DNA of 64,000 nt from Geobacteraceae bacterium (GTDB lineage: Bacteria > Desulfobacterota > Desulfuromonadia > Geobacterales > Pseudopelobacteraceae): the NCBI GenBank assembly GCA_013336525.1, contig JAAXTM010000005.1:102062-166061 (forward strand), written 5' to 3'. Under the pieces are notes generated by a model that was not told the DNA's origin, searched no databases, and was given only the letters and a program-made list of their open reading frames with translations. A program made the position numbers and the translations under genes. Of this stretch, positions 26,747-35,488 are shown piece by piece. Positions within the stretch are counted from its first letter, which is position 1, and each line of letters opens with the position of its first letter.

Positions 26747-27621
26747 GGCAAATCTCTATTATTTTTGCAAGCGCCACTATCTTACTGTTTTTTTCAGTCA
26801 TTAATTCATGGAGTTCCGATATTCCTGACAACCAGACGACTGCATCAATCAGCATAGGTGCCGAATTCAGTTCAGGAACATACAATACGGATACGACAAC
26901 CCGTATTTTATACATGCCGGTTATAGTTAGCTGGTTTCCTCATGAACGGCTGGATATGAGTGTGGAACTGCCGTTTATAAATCAAACCTACCAAAATCAG
27001 AACAGCACCACGACAGTCTCCCCCAAGACAACAGCCCGTTTCGGAGGGGCAGGTGGAATTATTTCGACGACAAGCAGCACATCAACCTCATCAACAACCA
27101 CGATAATCCCAATCAAATCATCGGGAAGCAGTTCTTCCGTTTCCGGACTTGGGGACATCATCCTGCGTGCCGGATTTATTCCCCTCTTCGAGCACAACTC
27201 CCTTCCACAGGTGAGAGCGTCTCTGCTTGTCAAGACACCTACTGCATCCTTCGCGGATGGGCTTGGTACCGGGGAATTTGATTTTGGCGGCGGGCTTGAC
27301 CTGTCAAAATGGTTCGGCAACATCCATCTGGGAGGAGAAGCTATCTATACCTATCAAGGAAAAGTATCAGGGCTTGGCTTGAAGAACTACCTCAGCTATA
27401 CCGGCACTGTCGGCTACCAGGCAACTGACAACCTGCAGCCGATGCTCGTCATCAAAGGATCAACAGCACCGTCAGACTATTCAGATGACCTCTTGGAGGT
27501 TCGCGGACGCATGCTGTGGTATTTTTCTCCAACAACAGCTCTCGATCTTTTTGTTACCCGCGGTATCAGCAAAAGCAGTGCTGACTACGGTGGTGGGCTT
27601 GCAGTCATCCACTCCTTCTGA
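26743..27621 (+). CDS. predicted outer-membrane beta-barrel protein
   Basis: 292 residues from the ATG that overlaps the upstream stop. Signal peptide (MRQISIIFASATILLFFSVINSWS), then alternating amphipathic strands, Ser/Thr-rich loops and a C-terminal strand ending in Phe (GGGLAVIHSF), all typical of outer-membrane barrels. Family not recognised. The stop overlaps the kinase start by one base, so it is probably translated together with the two-component system. It could be a sensor-linked porin or channel (inference). Confidence 0.75.
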   Translation: MRQISIIFASATILLFFSVINSWSSDIPDNQTTASISIGAEFSSGTYNTDTTTRILYMPVIVSWFPHERLDMSVELPFINQTYQNQNSTTTVSPKTTARFGGAGGIISTTSSTSTSSTTTIIPIKSSGSSSSVSGLGDIILRAGFIPLFEHNSLPQVRASLLVKTPTASFADGLGTGEFDFGGGLDLSKWFGNIHLGGEAIYTYQGKVSGLGLKNYLSYTGTVGYQATDNLQPMLVIKGSTAPSDYSDDLLEVRGRMLWYFSPTTALDLFVTRGISKSSADYGGGLAVIHSF

Positions 27622-28847
27622 TGCGGAAAGTAGATCGCTTCCTCATTACAATTCCCATCTGTTTCACCCTACTGGTGGGGTGGTTCTCGTGGAGCGCCCT
27701 TCAGACCGCTCCACAAGTTGCTGCCGAAAATTTACGCGGTGCCGGGCTTTCAATTGCGGCAGCCATCGAACAACTTTCCACCATCTCTTCCGGCTTCACC
27801 TCACTCTCACGCTATAGCACACCTGACATTGCCTACTTTTCACTGGTTGACCGCCAGAACATTGTCCGCTTCCACACCAACAGTGCACTGACAGGGACAG
27901 TTTCAACCGAATACCCGCCTCCAGCCGGCAGTAAAAACGGTATTTACGAAGGGCGAAAGAAGCTCGGTACCGGCGAAGACATCTACCTCCTCCAGACTCG
28001 TATCCATATGGATGGAAACGACTATCTGCTCACACTGGCGCTGCATACCTACCGCGCCGATCAGGTCATTAGGCGGGCACGAACCGGAGTACTGGTGGTT
28101 GCTCTTCTAACATTTTCACTCTGGTTACTGACCATGGGACTCATGTACCTGCTCCACCGTGACGAACGGCGTCAGCTGGAAATGCAGCGTCGTGAGGAGT
28201 TAGCTCGCCTCGGTGAGATGGGTGCCGTCATGGCCCACGAAATCCGCAACCCGCTGGCCGGAATCAAGGGATTTGCCCAGTTGATTGAGACCGCTGCCAA
28301 CATGGAGCAGGCATGCACATACGCCGGTAAGATTGTCCATCAGTCACTCCGGATGGAGACACTGGTAAACGACCTGCTCGCCTTTGCCCGCGAAGAGAGC
28401 GGGGAGCGGCAACACACAGACCTATCGGAACTGGTCCGTGAATGCGTGACTATGATCCGTCTTGAAGCCGATTCTGCAAGAGTGGAGGTCATCTACGCAT
28501 CGCACGAGCCGATGAATGCTCCTGTTGTTTCTGACCGTATTATCCAGCTGCTGCTCAATCTCCTTAAAAACGGGCTTCAGGCAATGCCGAACGGCGGTAT
28601 ACTGAGGGTCGAACTGGAAAACAATAAATCACAGGCTCTTATCAGGATAGGTGACTCCGGTATCGGTATCCCCCCGGAAAATATCCACCACATCTTTGAA
28701 CCGTTCTGGACCAGCAGGGCAAGCGGGACCGGGCTTGGACTTGCCCTCTGCCGCAAGGTGGCACAGGAACATGGCGGAGACCTGACGGTTGAGAGTGTAG
28801 ACGGAGTCGGCACAACCTTTACCGTAACCCTGCCAATGGAGAGATAA
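27621..28847 (+). CDS. membrane sensor histidine kinase (NtrB/ZraS type)
   Basis: 408 residues. Membrane helices at about 10-30 and 158-178 enclose a periplasmic sensor domain of about 125 residues. HisKA acceptor is His206 in MAHEIRNPLAGIKGF. The ATPase domain shows NLLKNGLQAM, GDSGIGIPPE and GTGLGLALC. It starts on TGATG shared with the barrel gene and is followed four bases later by its response regulator. The periplasmic sensor may read envelope or metal conditions, as in ZraS-like kinases; the ligand is not known. Confidence 0.92.
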   Translation: MRKVDRFLITIPICFTLLVGWFSWSALQTAPQVAAENLRGAGLSIAAAIEQLSTISSGFTSLSRYSTPDIAYFSLVDRQNIVRFHTNSALTGTVSTEYPPPAGSKNGIYEGRKKLGTGEDIYLLQTRIHMDGNDYLLTLALHTYRADQVIRRARTGVLVVALLTFSLWLLTMGLMYLLHRDERRQLEMQRREELARLGEMGAVMAHEIRNPLAGIKGFAQLIETAANMEQACTYAGKIVHQSLRMETLVNDLLAFAREESGERQHTDLSELVRECVTMIRLEADSARVEVIYASHEPMNAPVVSDRIIQLLLNLLKNGLQAMPNGGILRVELENNKSQALIRIGDSGIGIPPENIHHIFEPFWTSRASGTGLGLALCRKVAQEHGGDLTVESVDGVGTTFTVTLPMER

Positions 28848-28851
28848 CAAC

Positions 28852-30207
28852 ATGTCGGCGACCATACTGATAGTAGAAGATGACACCATCTTTCGGGAGC
28901 TATTAACCACCATACTGGACAGTGCAGGGTACACCGTTGCTACGGCGGCTGATGGTGGTGAAGGGCTCAGGCGCATCCAGCGTGAGCGTTTCGATCTCGT
29001 TATCTCTGACCTGAAAATGCCGGTGAGAAGCGGTCTCGATCTCTTTCACATGACGCAGGGTGAGCCGAACCCTCCCCTTTTTATCTTTATCACCGCCTTT
29101 GGCAAGGTAGAAGAGGCGGTCACAGCGGTGAAGGATGGAGCCTTTGATTTCCTCTCCAAACCGCTTAAGGATCCAGCAAGTTTACTTGCAACCGTGCGAA
29201 GAGCTCTTGAGCATGTTGAATTGCAGCGTCTGACGATCTCCCTGAAGGACATTGAACAGGCGGGACTCCCACCTGAAGATCTGATTTTTGCCGGCAGAAC
29301 TATGGAGGGGGTCAGAAAGCTGGTGCAGGATGTGGCTCGTACCCCTTCGACGGTCCTGCTGTATGGTGAGAGCGGTACCGGCAAGGAGCTGATCGCCCGG
29401 ATGGTACACCTTGCCAGTCCGCGCAGGAACGCGCCGTTTATCCCTCTCAACTGTGCCGCGATTCCGGAGAACCTTCTTGAAAGCGAACTGTTCGGGCATG
29501 AACGGGGAGCGTTTACCGGAGCGGTTCAGGCAAGACGCGGAAAGTTTGAGCTGGCACAGGGCGGAACCATCTTTCTGGACGAAATCGGTGAGATGCCCGC
29601 CCTCCTGCAGGCAAAGCTGCTTCGCGTGTTGCAGGAGCGGGTTTTTGAGCGACTGGGCGGCACAATGCAGATCAAAGCCGATGTACGGGTAATTGCCGCC
29701 ACCAACCGTGATCTGGCCATTGAGGTCGCTGAAAAGCGCTTCCGCGAGGATCTTTATTATCGCCTCAATGTCTTTCCGATCACCCTGCCGCCACTCCGTG
29801 AACGACGGGATGCCATCGTGTCAATGGTGCAACATTTCTGTGCCCGTTTTTCCGCTGTATCAGGTCTCCGGCGGGCCGTAGGGATATCTCAGGAGGCTTT
29901 AAAACTCTTGGAAGAGTACCATTGGCCCGGCAACGTGCGCGAGTTGCAAAACGTCATTGAGCGGGGAATTATTCTCGCTCAGAGGGAGATCACGCCGTCC
30001 GAACTGCCGCCGGAACTTCTGAAAAATCAGCAGACAAGCGTGACCGGCGAAGGAATTCTTAAAAGCCGCGAAGAAGACGCCATCCGCACAGCACTGCAAG
30101 AATATCGCGGCAACCGCCGCCAGACGGCCCAGGCATTAGGCATCTCACTGCGTACACTCCAGTATCGGTTAAAGGAGCTTGGACTGGTCAGTAAAGAAAC
30201 AGAGTAG
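28852..30207 (+). CDS. sigma-54-dependent response regulator (NtrC family)
   Basis: 451 residues. Receiver domain with Asp53 (ISDLKMP). The AAA+ domain has Walker A GESGTGKE from residue 172, the sigma-54 contact loop GAFTGA from residue 219, and FLDEIGEMP. A Fis-type helix-turn-helix closes the protein (NRRQTAQALGISLRTLQYRL). It activates sigma-54 promoters after phosphorylation by the adjacent kinase. Sigma-54 promoters are found both upstream (25770) and downstream (31498) of this pair and are natural candidate targets. Confidence 0.95.
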   Translation: MSATILIVEDDTIFRELLTTILDSAGYTVATAADGGEGLRRIQRERFDLVISDLKMPVRSGLDLFHMTQGEPNPPLFIFITAFGKVEEAVTAVKDGAFDFLSKPLKDPASLLATVRRALEHVELQRLTISLKDIEQAGLPPEDLIFAGRTMEGVRKLVQDVARTPSTVLLYGESGTGKELIARMVHLASPRRNAPFIPLNCAAIPENLLESELFGHERGAFTGAVQARRGKFELAQGGTIFLDEIGEMPALLQAKLLRVLQERVFERLGGTMQIKADVRVIAATNRDLAIEVAEKRFREDLYYRLNVFPITLPPLRERRDAIVSMVQHFCARFSAVSGLRRAVGISQEALKLLEEYHWPGNVRELQNVIERGIILAQREITPSELPPELLKNQQTSVTGEGILKSREEDAIRTALQEYRGNRRQTAQALGISLRTLQYRLKELGLVSKETE

Positions 30208-30233
30208 ACAATTTATTATCCGGGAAATTTAAC

Positions 30234-31115
30234 ATGGCAATATCGAAACACCCTTCCGTCGTCACCATGCCTGAAGCCGAAAAACCGTATCCTTCCATCC
30301 TCTCTTTCCTGAGCAGAAGATTCCCTGCGATTCCTGAGGAAATCTGGGCAAATCGGATTTCAGAAGGCAAGGTTCTTGATGAAAAGACCGGGCCGATAAC
30401 GCTGGATACTAAATATACCCCCTTGAATCGTATTTTTTATTTCCGTGAAGTCAGCAGTGAACCGGTCATCCCTTTTGCTGAGAAGATCCTGCACTTGGAT
30501 GACGAAATCCTGGTCGCCTGCAAACCACACTTCCTTCCCGTAACTCCAGGGGGACGCTATGTTGACGAATGCCTGCTGAACCGTTTGCGAGCCAGCACCG
30601 GCAGAGAGGAACTGGCGCCGCTCCACCGTATCGACCGTGAAACGGCCGGAATAGTTCTGTTTTCTGTCAACAAAAACAGCAGAGGCACCTACAGCTCGCT
30701 CTTCATGAATGGTCAGGTTAAAAAAACCTATCAGGCTATCGCGGCATGTACGCCACTTCAGGGTGCAGCTTCATGGGAGGTCGAGAACAGAATAGAGCGG
30801 GGGGAACCGCATTTTCGCATGAAGGTGACGCCAGGCACCACCAATGCCAGGTCAGCCATCCATCTGGTGGAGGTCAAAGAAGATCGGGCACGTTTTATTC
30901 TGCATCCAATAACCGGCAAAACCCACCAACTCCGGATTCATATGAGCGGTATTGGCTTCGGGATACTGAATGACCGCTATTATCCGGAACTCCAGGACGA
31001 ACGAGAGGACAACTTCGATACTCCGCTCCAGCTAATTGCAAAAACTATTCGATTCAGGGACCCTCTCAACGGTAAAACCAGAGAGTTTCAGTCTGAACGT
31101 GAGTTGCAATGGTAG
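30234..31115 (+). CDS. RluA-family pseudouridine synthase
   Basis: 293 residues. An S4-like N-terminal region precedes the catalytic domain with HRIDRETAGIVLF, containing the nucleophilic aspartate, then KTYQAIA and HPITGKTHQLRIHM. Family members convert uridine to pseudouridine in 23S rRNA or tRNA. Which site is modified cannot be told from motifs. It lies 26 bases after the response regulator and may be co-transcribed by position only. Confidence 0.9.
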   Translation: MAISKHPSVVTMPEAEKPYPSILSFLSRRFPAIPEEIWANRISEGKVLDEKTGPITLDTKYTPLNRIFYFREVSSEPVIPFAEKILHLDDEILVACKPHFLPVTPGGRYVDECLLNRLRASTGREELAPLHRIDRETAGIVLFSVNKNSRGTYSSLFMNGQVKKTYQAIAACTPLQGAASWEVENRIERGEPHFRMKVTPGTTNARSAIHLVEVKEDRARFILHPITGKTHQLRIHMSGIGFGILNDRYYPELQDEREDNFDTPLQLIAKTIRFRDPLNGKTREFQSERELQW

Positions 31116-31591
31116 CTAGAATTTATAAAAATGTATTTTATCTTCTCGCACAGTATTTTTATGATTAAATCCCGTTTCCATCTTGAAATCCCGCAGTGAT
31201 GCCGCTTTATTTAGGAAACAACCAACAGGGTCATGCTACTTTTCGATAAAGGAGTCTGCCCATTATCTTGCTGACACTTTCTTTTACATTACCCATAAAC
31301 AGGCCGGGTTCGGTCTGCCTTGGTTTCCTACGAAACATTCTGTCACTTAATTACGTATTTTTGTGGGTTGTTTGCCGCTCTCTATTGCGAGTAAGCTTCA
31401 CAAAGTAAGTGTTTTAACGCTAATACATTGTTTAATGCACATATATAATAAATAGCATTAACTGCTATTATAGCCGCTTACAAGGCAGCTCCTTGCATGG
31501 CACACTAATTGCTTAAAAACCCATCTGGCCAACACACAAAGAGATTGAGACCCGTTTATCGGCAGCATATAACACACGGAGGAGTAACTTT
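31116..31591 (+). promoter_or_regulatory. 476-bp non-coding region upstream of the cytochrome operon
   Basis: No credible ORF. It contains the sigma-54 promoter at 31498-31513. Upstream of it is an inverted repeat AATAGCA-N5-TGCTATT (31451-31469), and CAAGG-CAGCT-CCTTG (31481-31495) lies just before the -24 box. Both are in the position expected for activator or repressor sites. Farther up is a pair of complementary octamers, TAGGAAAC near 31211 and GTTTCCTA near 31322. No riboswitch of a known class was recognised here. The AT-rich stretch near 31425-31480 could favour bending. Confidence 0.6.
31498..31513 (+). promoter_or_regulatory. sigma-54 promoter of the multihaem cytochrome operon
   Basis: TGGCAC-N5-TTGCT, a full match to the -24/-12 consensus. 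The predicted start is near 31525, leaving a leader of about 65 bases before the ATG at 31592. Confidence 0.8.
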
Positions 31592-32959
31592 ATGTACAAA
31601 ATCGGACAGAACAAGTCATTATCAATGTCAGCAGGCTGTATCGCCGGAGTTGTCATGTTGTTTTTGACGTTGTACGCGATACAATCCGAAGCCAAGTCAA
31701 GTTTTTCTTTGAAAGAGGGCAAGAGCTGTGCCACTTCAGATTGCCACTCTAATATGGGCAAGGATAAATTTGTGCATGGTCCTGTCGCTACAGGTAATTG
31801 TACCTTCTGTCATAAACAGGACAAAAAAAACGTGCACGAATTCAAGCCTATTACCAATGTAGGTGAAGTCTGTTATGCTTGCCATGACAAGCTTCATCTT
31901 GAGTCGGTTGTACACAAGCCTGTTAAAGAGGGCAAATGTACCGGCTGCCACAGTCCGCACCAGTCCGGGCACAAATTCCAGTTACTTGGAGGAGGTCAGG
32001 ACCTCTGCATAAAGTGTCATAAAAAAACAATCATCAGCGGCAAGGTTAAACACGGCCCCGTAAATGACGGCGAGTGCAGCGCCTGTCACAGCCACCACTC
32101 CAGCGGTTTCCCTAATCTTTTAGCCGAGAAGGGAAACGACGTCTGCTATAGTTGCCATACTGATAAAAAGGCTGAATTCGCCTCAAAAAAACACATACAT
32201 GCACCGATGAAAACCGGTTGCATCAAGTGCCACAACCCGCACAGCAGTGATTACAAGTTTACCCTGATTGGAGAAAACACCAAAGGGGTATGCTTTGCCT
32301 GTCACAAAGACAAGCATAAGGAAATTTCAGAAGTCAAAGTTAAACATGGTGGACTTGAATTGCCCAATGGCTGTCTGGCCTGCCATGGTCCACACACCTC
32401 GGCTTTTCCAAAGCAGCTGGCAATGGCACCTATGGACCTCTGTCTGAGTTGCCACGACCGTGAATACGGTAAAGGCGACAAAAAGGTGTCCGATATGAAA
32501 GGATTCCTTGCGAAAAACAAAATTACTCATGGGCCTATAAAGGACAAGGACTGTTCAGGCTGCCACAATACCCACGGTTCGAAAGATTTCAGGATTTTGA
32601 GAGGAAACTTGAGTCCGGCTTTCTATGCCAAATACGACCCTAAAAACTATGAGCTCTGCTTTAACTGCCACAATGACACCTTGGTAAAAGACGCCAAAAC
32701 CACTACTCTGACCGGCTTCCGTAATGGTGACCAAAATCTGCACTTCGTACACGTCAACAAGACTCCGAAAGGTAGAACATGCCGCGCCTGCCACGACGCC
32801 CACGCTACCAACAACCCGAAACACGTTAGAGATACTGTTCCATTTGGCGCATGGCAGCTTCCGGTTGGACTGGTAAAAAACCAGACCGGCGGCTCCTGTC
32901 TACCTGGCTGTCATCAAGAGTTCAAATATGATCGCAACAATAAGGTGAATAACAGATGA
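31592..32959 (+). CDS. exported multihaem c-type cytochrome (about 15 haem sites)
   Basis: 455 residues. An N-terminal hydrophobic segment (about 12-32) serves as signal or anchor. There are 13 CXXCH motifs spaced through the protein, usually with doubled cytochrome-c3-like pairs and extra histidines as distal ligands (for example CTGCHSPHQSGH, CSACHSHHSSGF). Two further sites are atypical: CATSDCH (CX4CH) near the N-terminus and CLPGCH (CX3CH) near the C-terminus. The ribosome site is GGAGGAG. It is first in a sigma-54-driven operon with two TPR proteins. A role in periplasmic or extracellular electron transfer is expected from the family; the partner is unknown. Confidence 0.93.
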   Translation: MYKIGQNKSLSMSAGCIAGVVMLFLTLYAIQSEAKSSFSLKEGKSCATSDCHSNMGKDKFVHGPVATGNCTFCHKQDKKNVHEFKPITNVGEVCYACHDKLHLESVVHKPVKEGKCTGCHSPHQSGHKFQLLGGGQDLCIKCHKKTIISGKVKHGPVNDGECSACHSHHSSGFPNLLAEKGNDVCYSCHTDKKAEFASKKHIHAPMKTGCIKCHNPHSSDYKFTLIGENTKGVCFACHKDKHKEISEVKVKHGGLELPNGCLACHGPHTSAFPKQLAMAPMDLCLSCHDREYGKGDKKVSDMKGFLAKNKITHGPIKDKDCSGCHNTHGSKDFRILRGNLSPAFYAKYDPKNYELCFNCHNDTLVKDAKTTTLTGFRNGDQNLHFVHVNKTPKGRTCRACHDAHATNNPKHVRDTVPFGAWQLPVGLVKNQTGGSCLPGCHQEFKYDRNNKVNNR

Positions 32960-33297
32960 TCCGTACTTTCAGCATATGGTTATGTTTTCTGGCTGTGACG
33001 CTCGTGGCTGTGCCTACAATGGCATCCACAAGTGATGAGAACAAGGCGTCAGACGAGAAGACCAATACCCTTGGCACTAAGGGAAAAACTGAAATGGCGC
33101 TGGACCTTCTACGCCAGGGCAAGCTTGATGCCGCAGAGCAGTTACTGCTGCAGGTTCTGACACTTACCCCTGATCCGGCACGGGTATATTATGAACTTGG
33201 CCGCATCCACGAACAGCGTGGTGACAGCTTGAAGGCGATTGCTGCTTTCAAAGAAGGCATCAAAATACATGAGCAGGGGAGACGCAAGAGCCCATGA
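32956..33297 (+). CDS. small exported TPR protein
   Basis: 113 residues. It overlaps the cytochrome stop by four bases (ATGA) and the next gene by four bases. Signal peptide MIRTFSIWLCFLAVTLVAVPTMAS. One to two TPR units follow (ALDLLRQGKLDAAEQLLLQVL, YYELGRIHEQRGDSLKAIAAF). Probably a periplasmic scaffold for assembly or interaction of the cytochrome (inference from operon). Confidence 0.85.
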   Translation: MIRTFSIWLCFLAVTLVAVPTMASTSDENKASDEKTNTLGTKGKTEMALDLLRQGKLDAAEQLLLQVLTLTPDPARVYYELGRIHEQRGDSLKAIAAFKEGIKIHEQGRRKSP

Positions 33298-34418
33298 AAA
33301 GATTCCCCTTTAAGAACGGATCGCTTGCTGCTCGTCTGATGCCGTTGTGGGTTTTGATTATTCTGCTGAATACAACAATATCATCTTCCGCCATGCGTTC
33401 ACTGGAGTTAGGGATGGAGGCTCCTGATTTTTCCTTGGCTGACCTGAACGGACAAAAACAATCAATACAAGCTCTTAAAGGAGATAAACTGACCATTGTG
33501 TTTTTTTGGGCAACCTGGAGTGAAAACTCAAAAAAGGCCCTGAAACAGATGCAGAGCCTCCACAATAAGTACAAGGACAGTGGCCTGTCGGTCATAGGCA
33601 TCAACGTCGACAAACAGGAGGTCACTGACGAGACCCTCGGCAAAATCAAGGACACTGTAAAATCTTTGAATGTATCCTTCCCCCTGCTGGTTGATTCTGG
33701 CCTGATAACCTTCAACAACTATGGAATAATCGCTGTCCCCAGCACGCTGATTCTCGATAATAACCGGGTTATCAAGTATGAGTTATCGGGTTTTCCCTTG
33801 ATGGGAGTTGACAGCCTTAAAGATTTTGTTGAAGTTGTTATAGAAAACAAGAAAATGCCGACCGAGTCCGTAGCAATGGACTACCAACCAGATAAAAAGG
33901 CTGTCCGGTTGTGGAATATGGGAATGAGTTCTCAAAAATCCGAGAGAAACGCCCTAAAGTCTAAAGGTTGGTTTGAGAAAGCAATTGCAGCAGATCCGGC
34001 ATTCGTTCTGCCATACATCAGCCTTGGTACTTTTTACTACAAGCAGCACAATCTGGTTGAAGCGAAAAAGCAATTTGAGCTAGCCCTCCAGAAGAAACCA
34101 GATCATGCAATTGCCCTGAGTTCACTGGGACAGGTTTTACTGGACGAAGGAAATTTTACCGACGCAGAGAACGTACTTACCAAGGCCATTAAGGCCGATG
34201 AAGCATATCTGCCAAGCTACTATTTTTTAGGACTCCTGAGAGGCAAACAGGGAAACCCGGCTCAGGCACTGCTGATGTTTAACCAGGCCGAACAGCATAA
34301 TCCCAGGGACTATAAAATCTTTGTTTATAAAGGTATGGCGTATGAAGAACTGAAAGATCCGACTAAAGCTTCAGCCAGCTATAAAAAAGCGCTGGAACTC
34401 ATTATTGAGCAGCTTTGA
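33294..34418 (+). CDS. exported thioredoxin-fold plus TPR protein, active-site cysteines absent
   Basis: 374 residues. Signal or anchor segment at about residues 12-32. A TlpA/redoxin domain (about 38-190) is recognisable by MEAPDFSLADLNGQ, VVFFWATW-like FFWATW and VPSTLILDNN. In place of the CxxC it reads WSENS, so both catalytic cysteines are serine. From about residue 205 four TPR-like repeats follow (LGTFYYKQHNLVEAKKQFELAL and others). A redox role is unlikely; binding of a peptide or cytochrome partner is more plausible. Third gene of the cytochrome operon, convergent with the LysR gene. Confidence 0.86.
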   Translation: MKRFPFKNGSLAARLMPLWVLIILLNTTISSSAMRSLELGMEAPDFSLADLNGQKQSIQALKGDKLTIVFFWATWSENSKKALKQMQSLHNKYKDSGLSVIGINVDKQEVTDETLGKIKDTVKSLNVSFPLLVDSGLITFNNYGIIAVPSTLILDNNRVIKYELSGFPLMGVDSLKDFVEVVIENKKMPTESVAMDYQPDKKAVRLWNMGMSSQKSERNALKSKGWFEKAIAADPAFVLPYISLGTFYYKQHNLVEAKKQFELALQKKPDHAIALSSLGQVLLDEGNFTDAENVLTKAIKADEAYLPSYYFLGLLRGKQGNPAQALLMFNQAEQHNPRDYKIFVYKGMAYEELKDPTKASASYKKALELIIEQL

Positions 34419-34430
34419 TTTGACCACCAA

Positions 34431-35321
34431 TTAATCTGTATTCATCTGCCGCACCGCCTCCATGAAAACCTCTGCAGCCGGGGACAGGCTCTTTCCCCGG
34501 CGCCAGGCGAGATAAAAGCTGCGGCTTATTTCAATTCCTTCAATATCCACCGCCGTGAGCGTACCGTCGGCCAACTCTCTTCCAACCGCCAGAGCAGACA
34601 AAAAGGCACACCCGGCGCCACTCAGTACCGCACGCCTGAGCGCCTCGCTGCTGCCAAGCTGGGCGACGACCCGCAAGCTGCGCAGATCAAGCCCCTCCTT
34701 CTGCAGTGCGCCATCCACAGCCAGCCTGGTTCCAGACCCCGGTTCTCTAAGCAGCAACGGTATTTCCTGCAGTTGCCTTATAGTCAATACCGCTCCAGGG
34801 AGCTGTCCAGGCAGAGCTACAAGCACAATCCGTTCGGCGCCGACCTCCTGGTAACAGATTGTGTCAGCATCATACTGCCCACCAACCACTGCAAGCTCAA
34901 TTGCCTCATCCTGCAGCAGACGAATTACTTCACGGGTATCGCCCTGTATCACCTCCAGCCGCACCCCTGGACGAGCGGCACTGAAACTACCTAACAAATC
35001 TGGGATCAGACAGGCAGCCGGAATAGTACTGGCACCAACACGCAGAGTCGCCTGCTCAAGCCCCTGAAAGCGCCGGACCGCAATTATCGCATCTCCAAAC
35101 TGAGCGCAGATCCGGGCGGCATGCTCGTAAAACAGCCTCCCAACCTCCGTCAGGGTAACATGACTGGCAGAGCGGTCAAACAGACGTGCCCCAAGTTCAT
35201 CTTCAATAGCTCGGATATGCTGACTGGCCGTGGACTGGGCCAGGCTGACGGCCTCACCACCTTTTGAAAAACTGCCTGTGTCGGCAATCGCCAAAAAAAC
35301 CTGCAACTGCTTGAACGTCAT
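34431..35321 (-). CDS. LysR-family transcriptional regulator
   Basis: 296 residues, normal length. N-terminal winged helix (KQLQVFLAIADTGSFSKGGEAVSLAQSTASQHIRAIEDELG) and a C-terminal inducer-binding domain. It is divergent from the double-cubane reductase gene, the usual layout for a LysR regulator and its target. Two copies of TTATTCGATWA in the shared spacer are candidate sites. I recall that LysR relatives linked to selenium metabolism exist in this bacterial group; whether this is one of them cannot be decided by eye. Confidence 0.93.
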   Translation of the reverse strand: MTFKQLQVFLAIADTGSFSKGGEAVSLAQSTASQHIRAIEDELGARLFDRSASHVTLTEVGRLFYEHAARICAQFGDAIIAVRRFQGLEQATLRVGASTIPAACLIPDLLGSFSAARPGVRLEVIQGDTREVIRLLQDEAIELAVVGGQYDADTICYQEVGAERIVLVALPGQLPGAVLTIRQLQEIPLLLREPGSGTRLAVDGALQKEGLDLRSLRVVAQLGSSEALRRAVLSGAGCAFLSALAVGRELADGTLTAVDIEGIEISRSFYLAWRRGKSLSPAAEVFMEAVRQMNTD

Positions 35322-35336
35322 AACGCCTCCATCGTT

Positions 35337-35427
35337 TTATTCGATAACATCAAGCGCTTTTCTACCAGATTATCTATTTGCTTTACAAGCATTCAATTGG
35401 TATTAAACGCATCATGTTATTCGATTA
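35337..35427. promoter_or_regulatory. candidate LysR binding sites in the divergent spacer
   Basis: TTATTCGATAA (35337-35347) and TTATTCGATTA (35417-35427) are near-identical, each with a TTAT/ATAA-type dyad, 80 bases apart between the divergent starts. Two such sites (recognition and activation) are typical of LysR control. Binding is inferred. Confidence 0.5.
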
Positions 35428-35488
35428 GACTCTATCTATTGCGATTTAAGCACATATCCATATGCATCTAAATACTATTGGAGGAAAC

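Noticed and set aside
31116..31591. Riboswitch in the leader of the first cytochrome operon
   Set aside because: I looked for GEMM and other cyclic-dinucleotide aptamer cores. Only scattered CAGGG and GCCGGG words are present, without the conserved order, and they lie upstream of the sigma-54 start.
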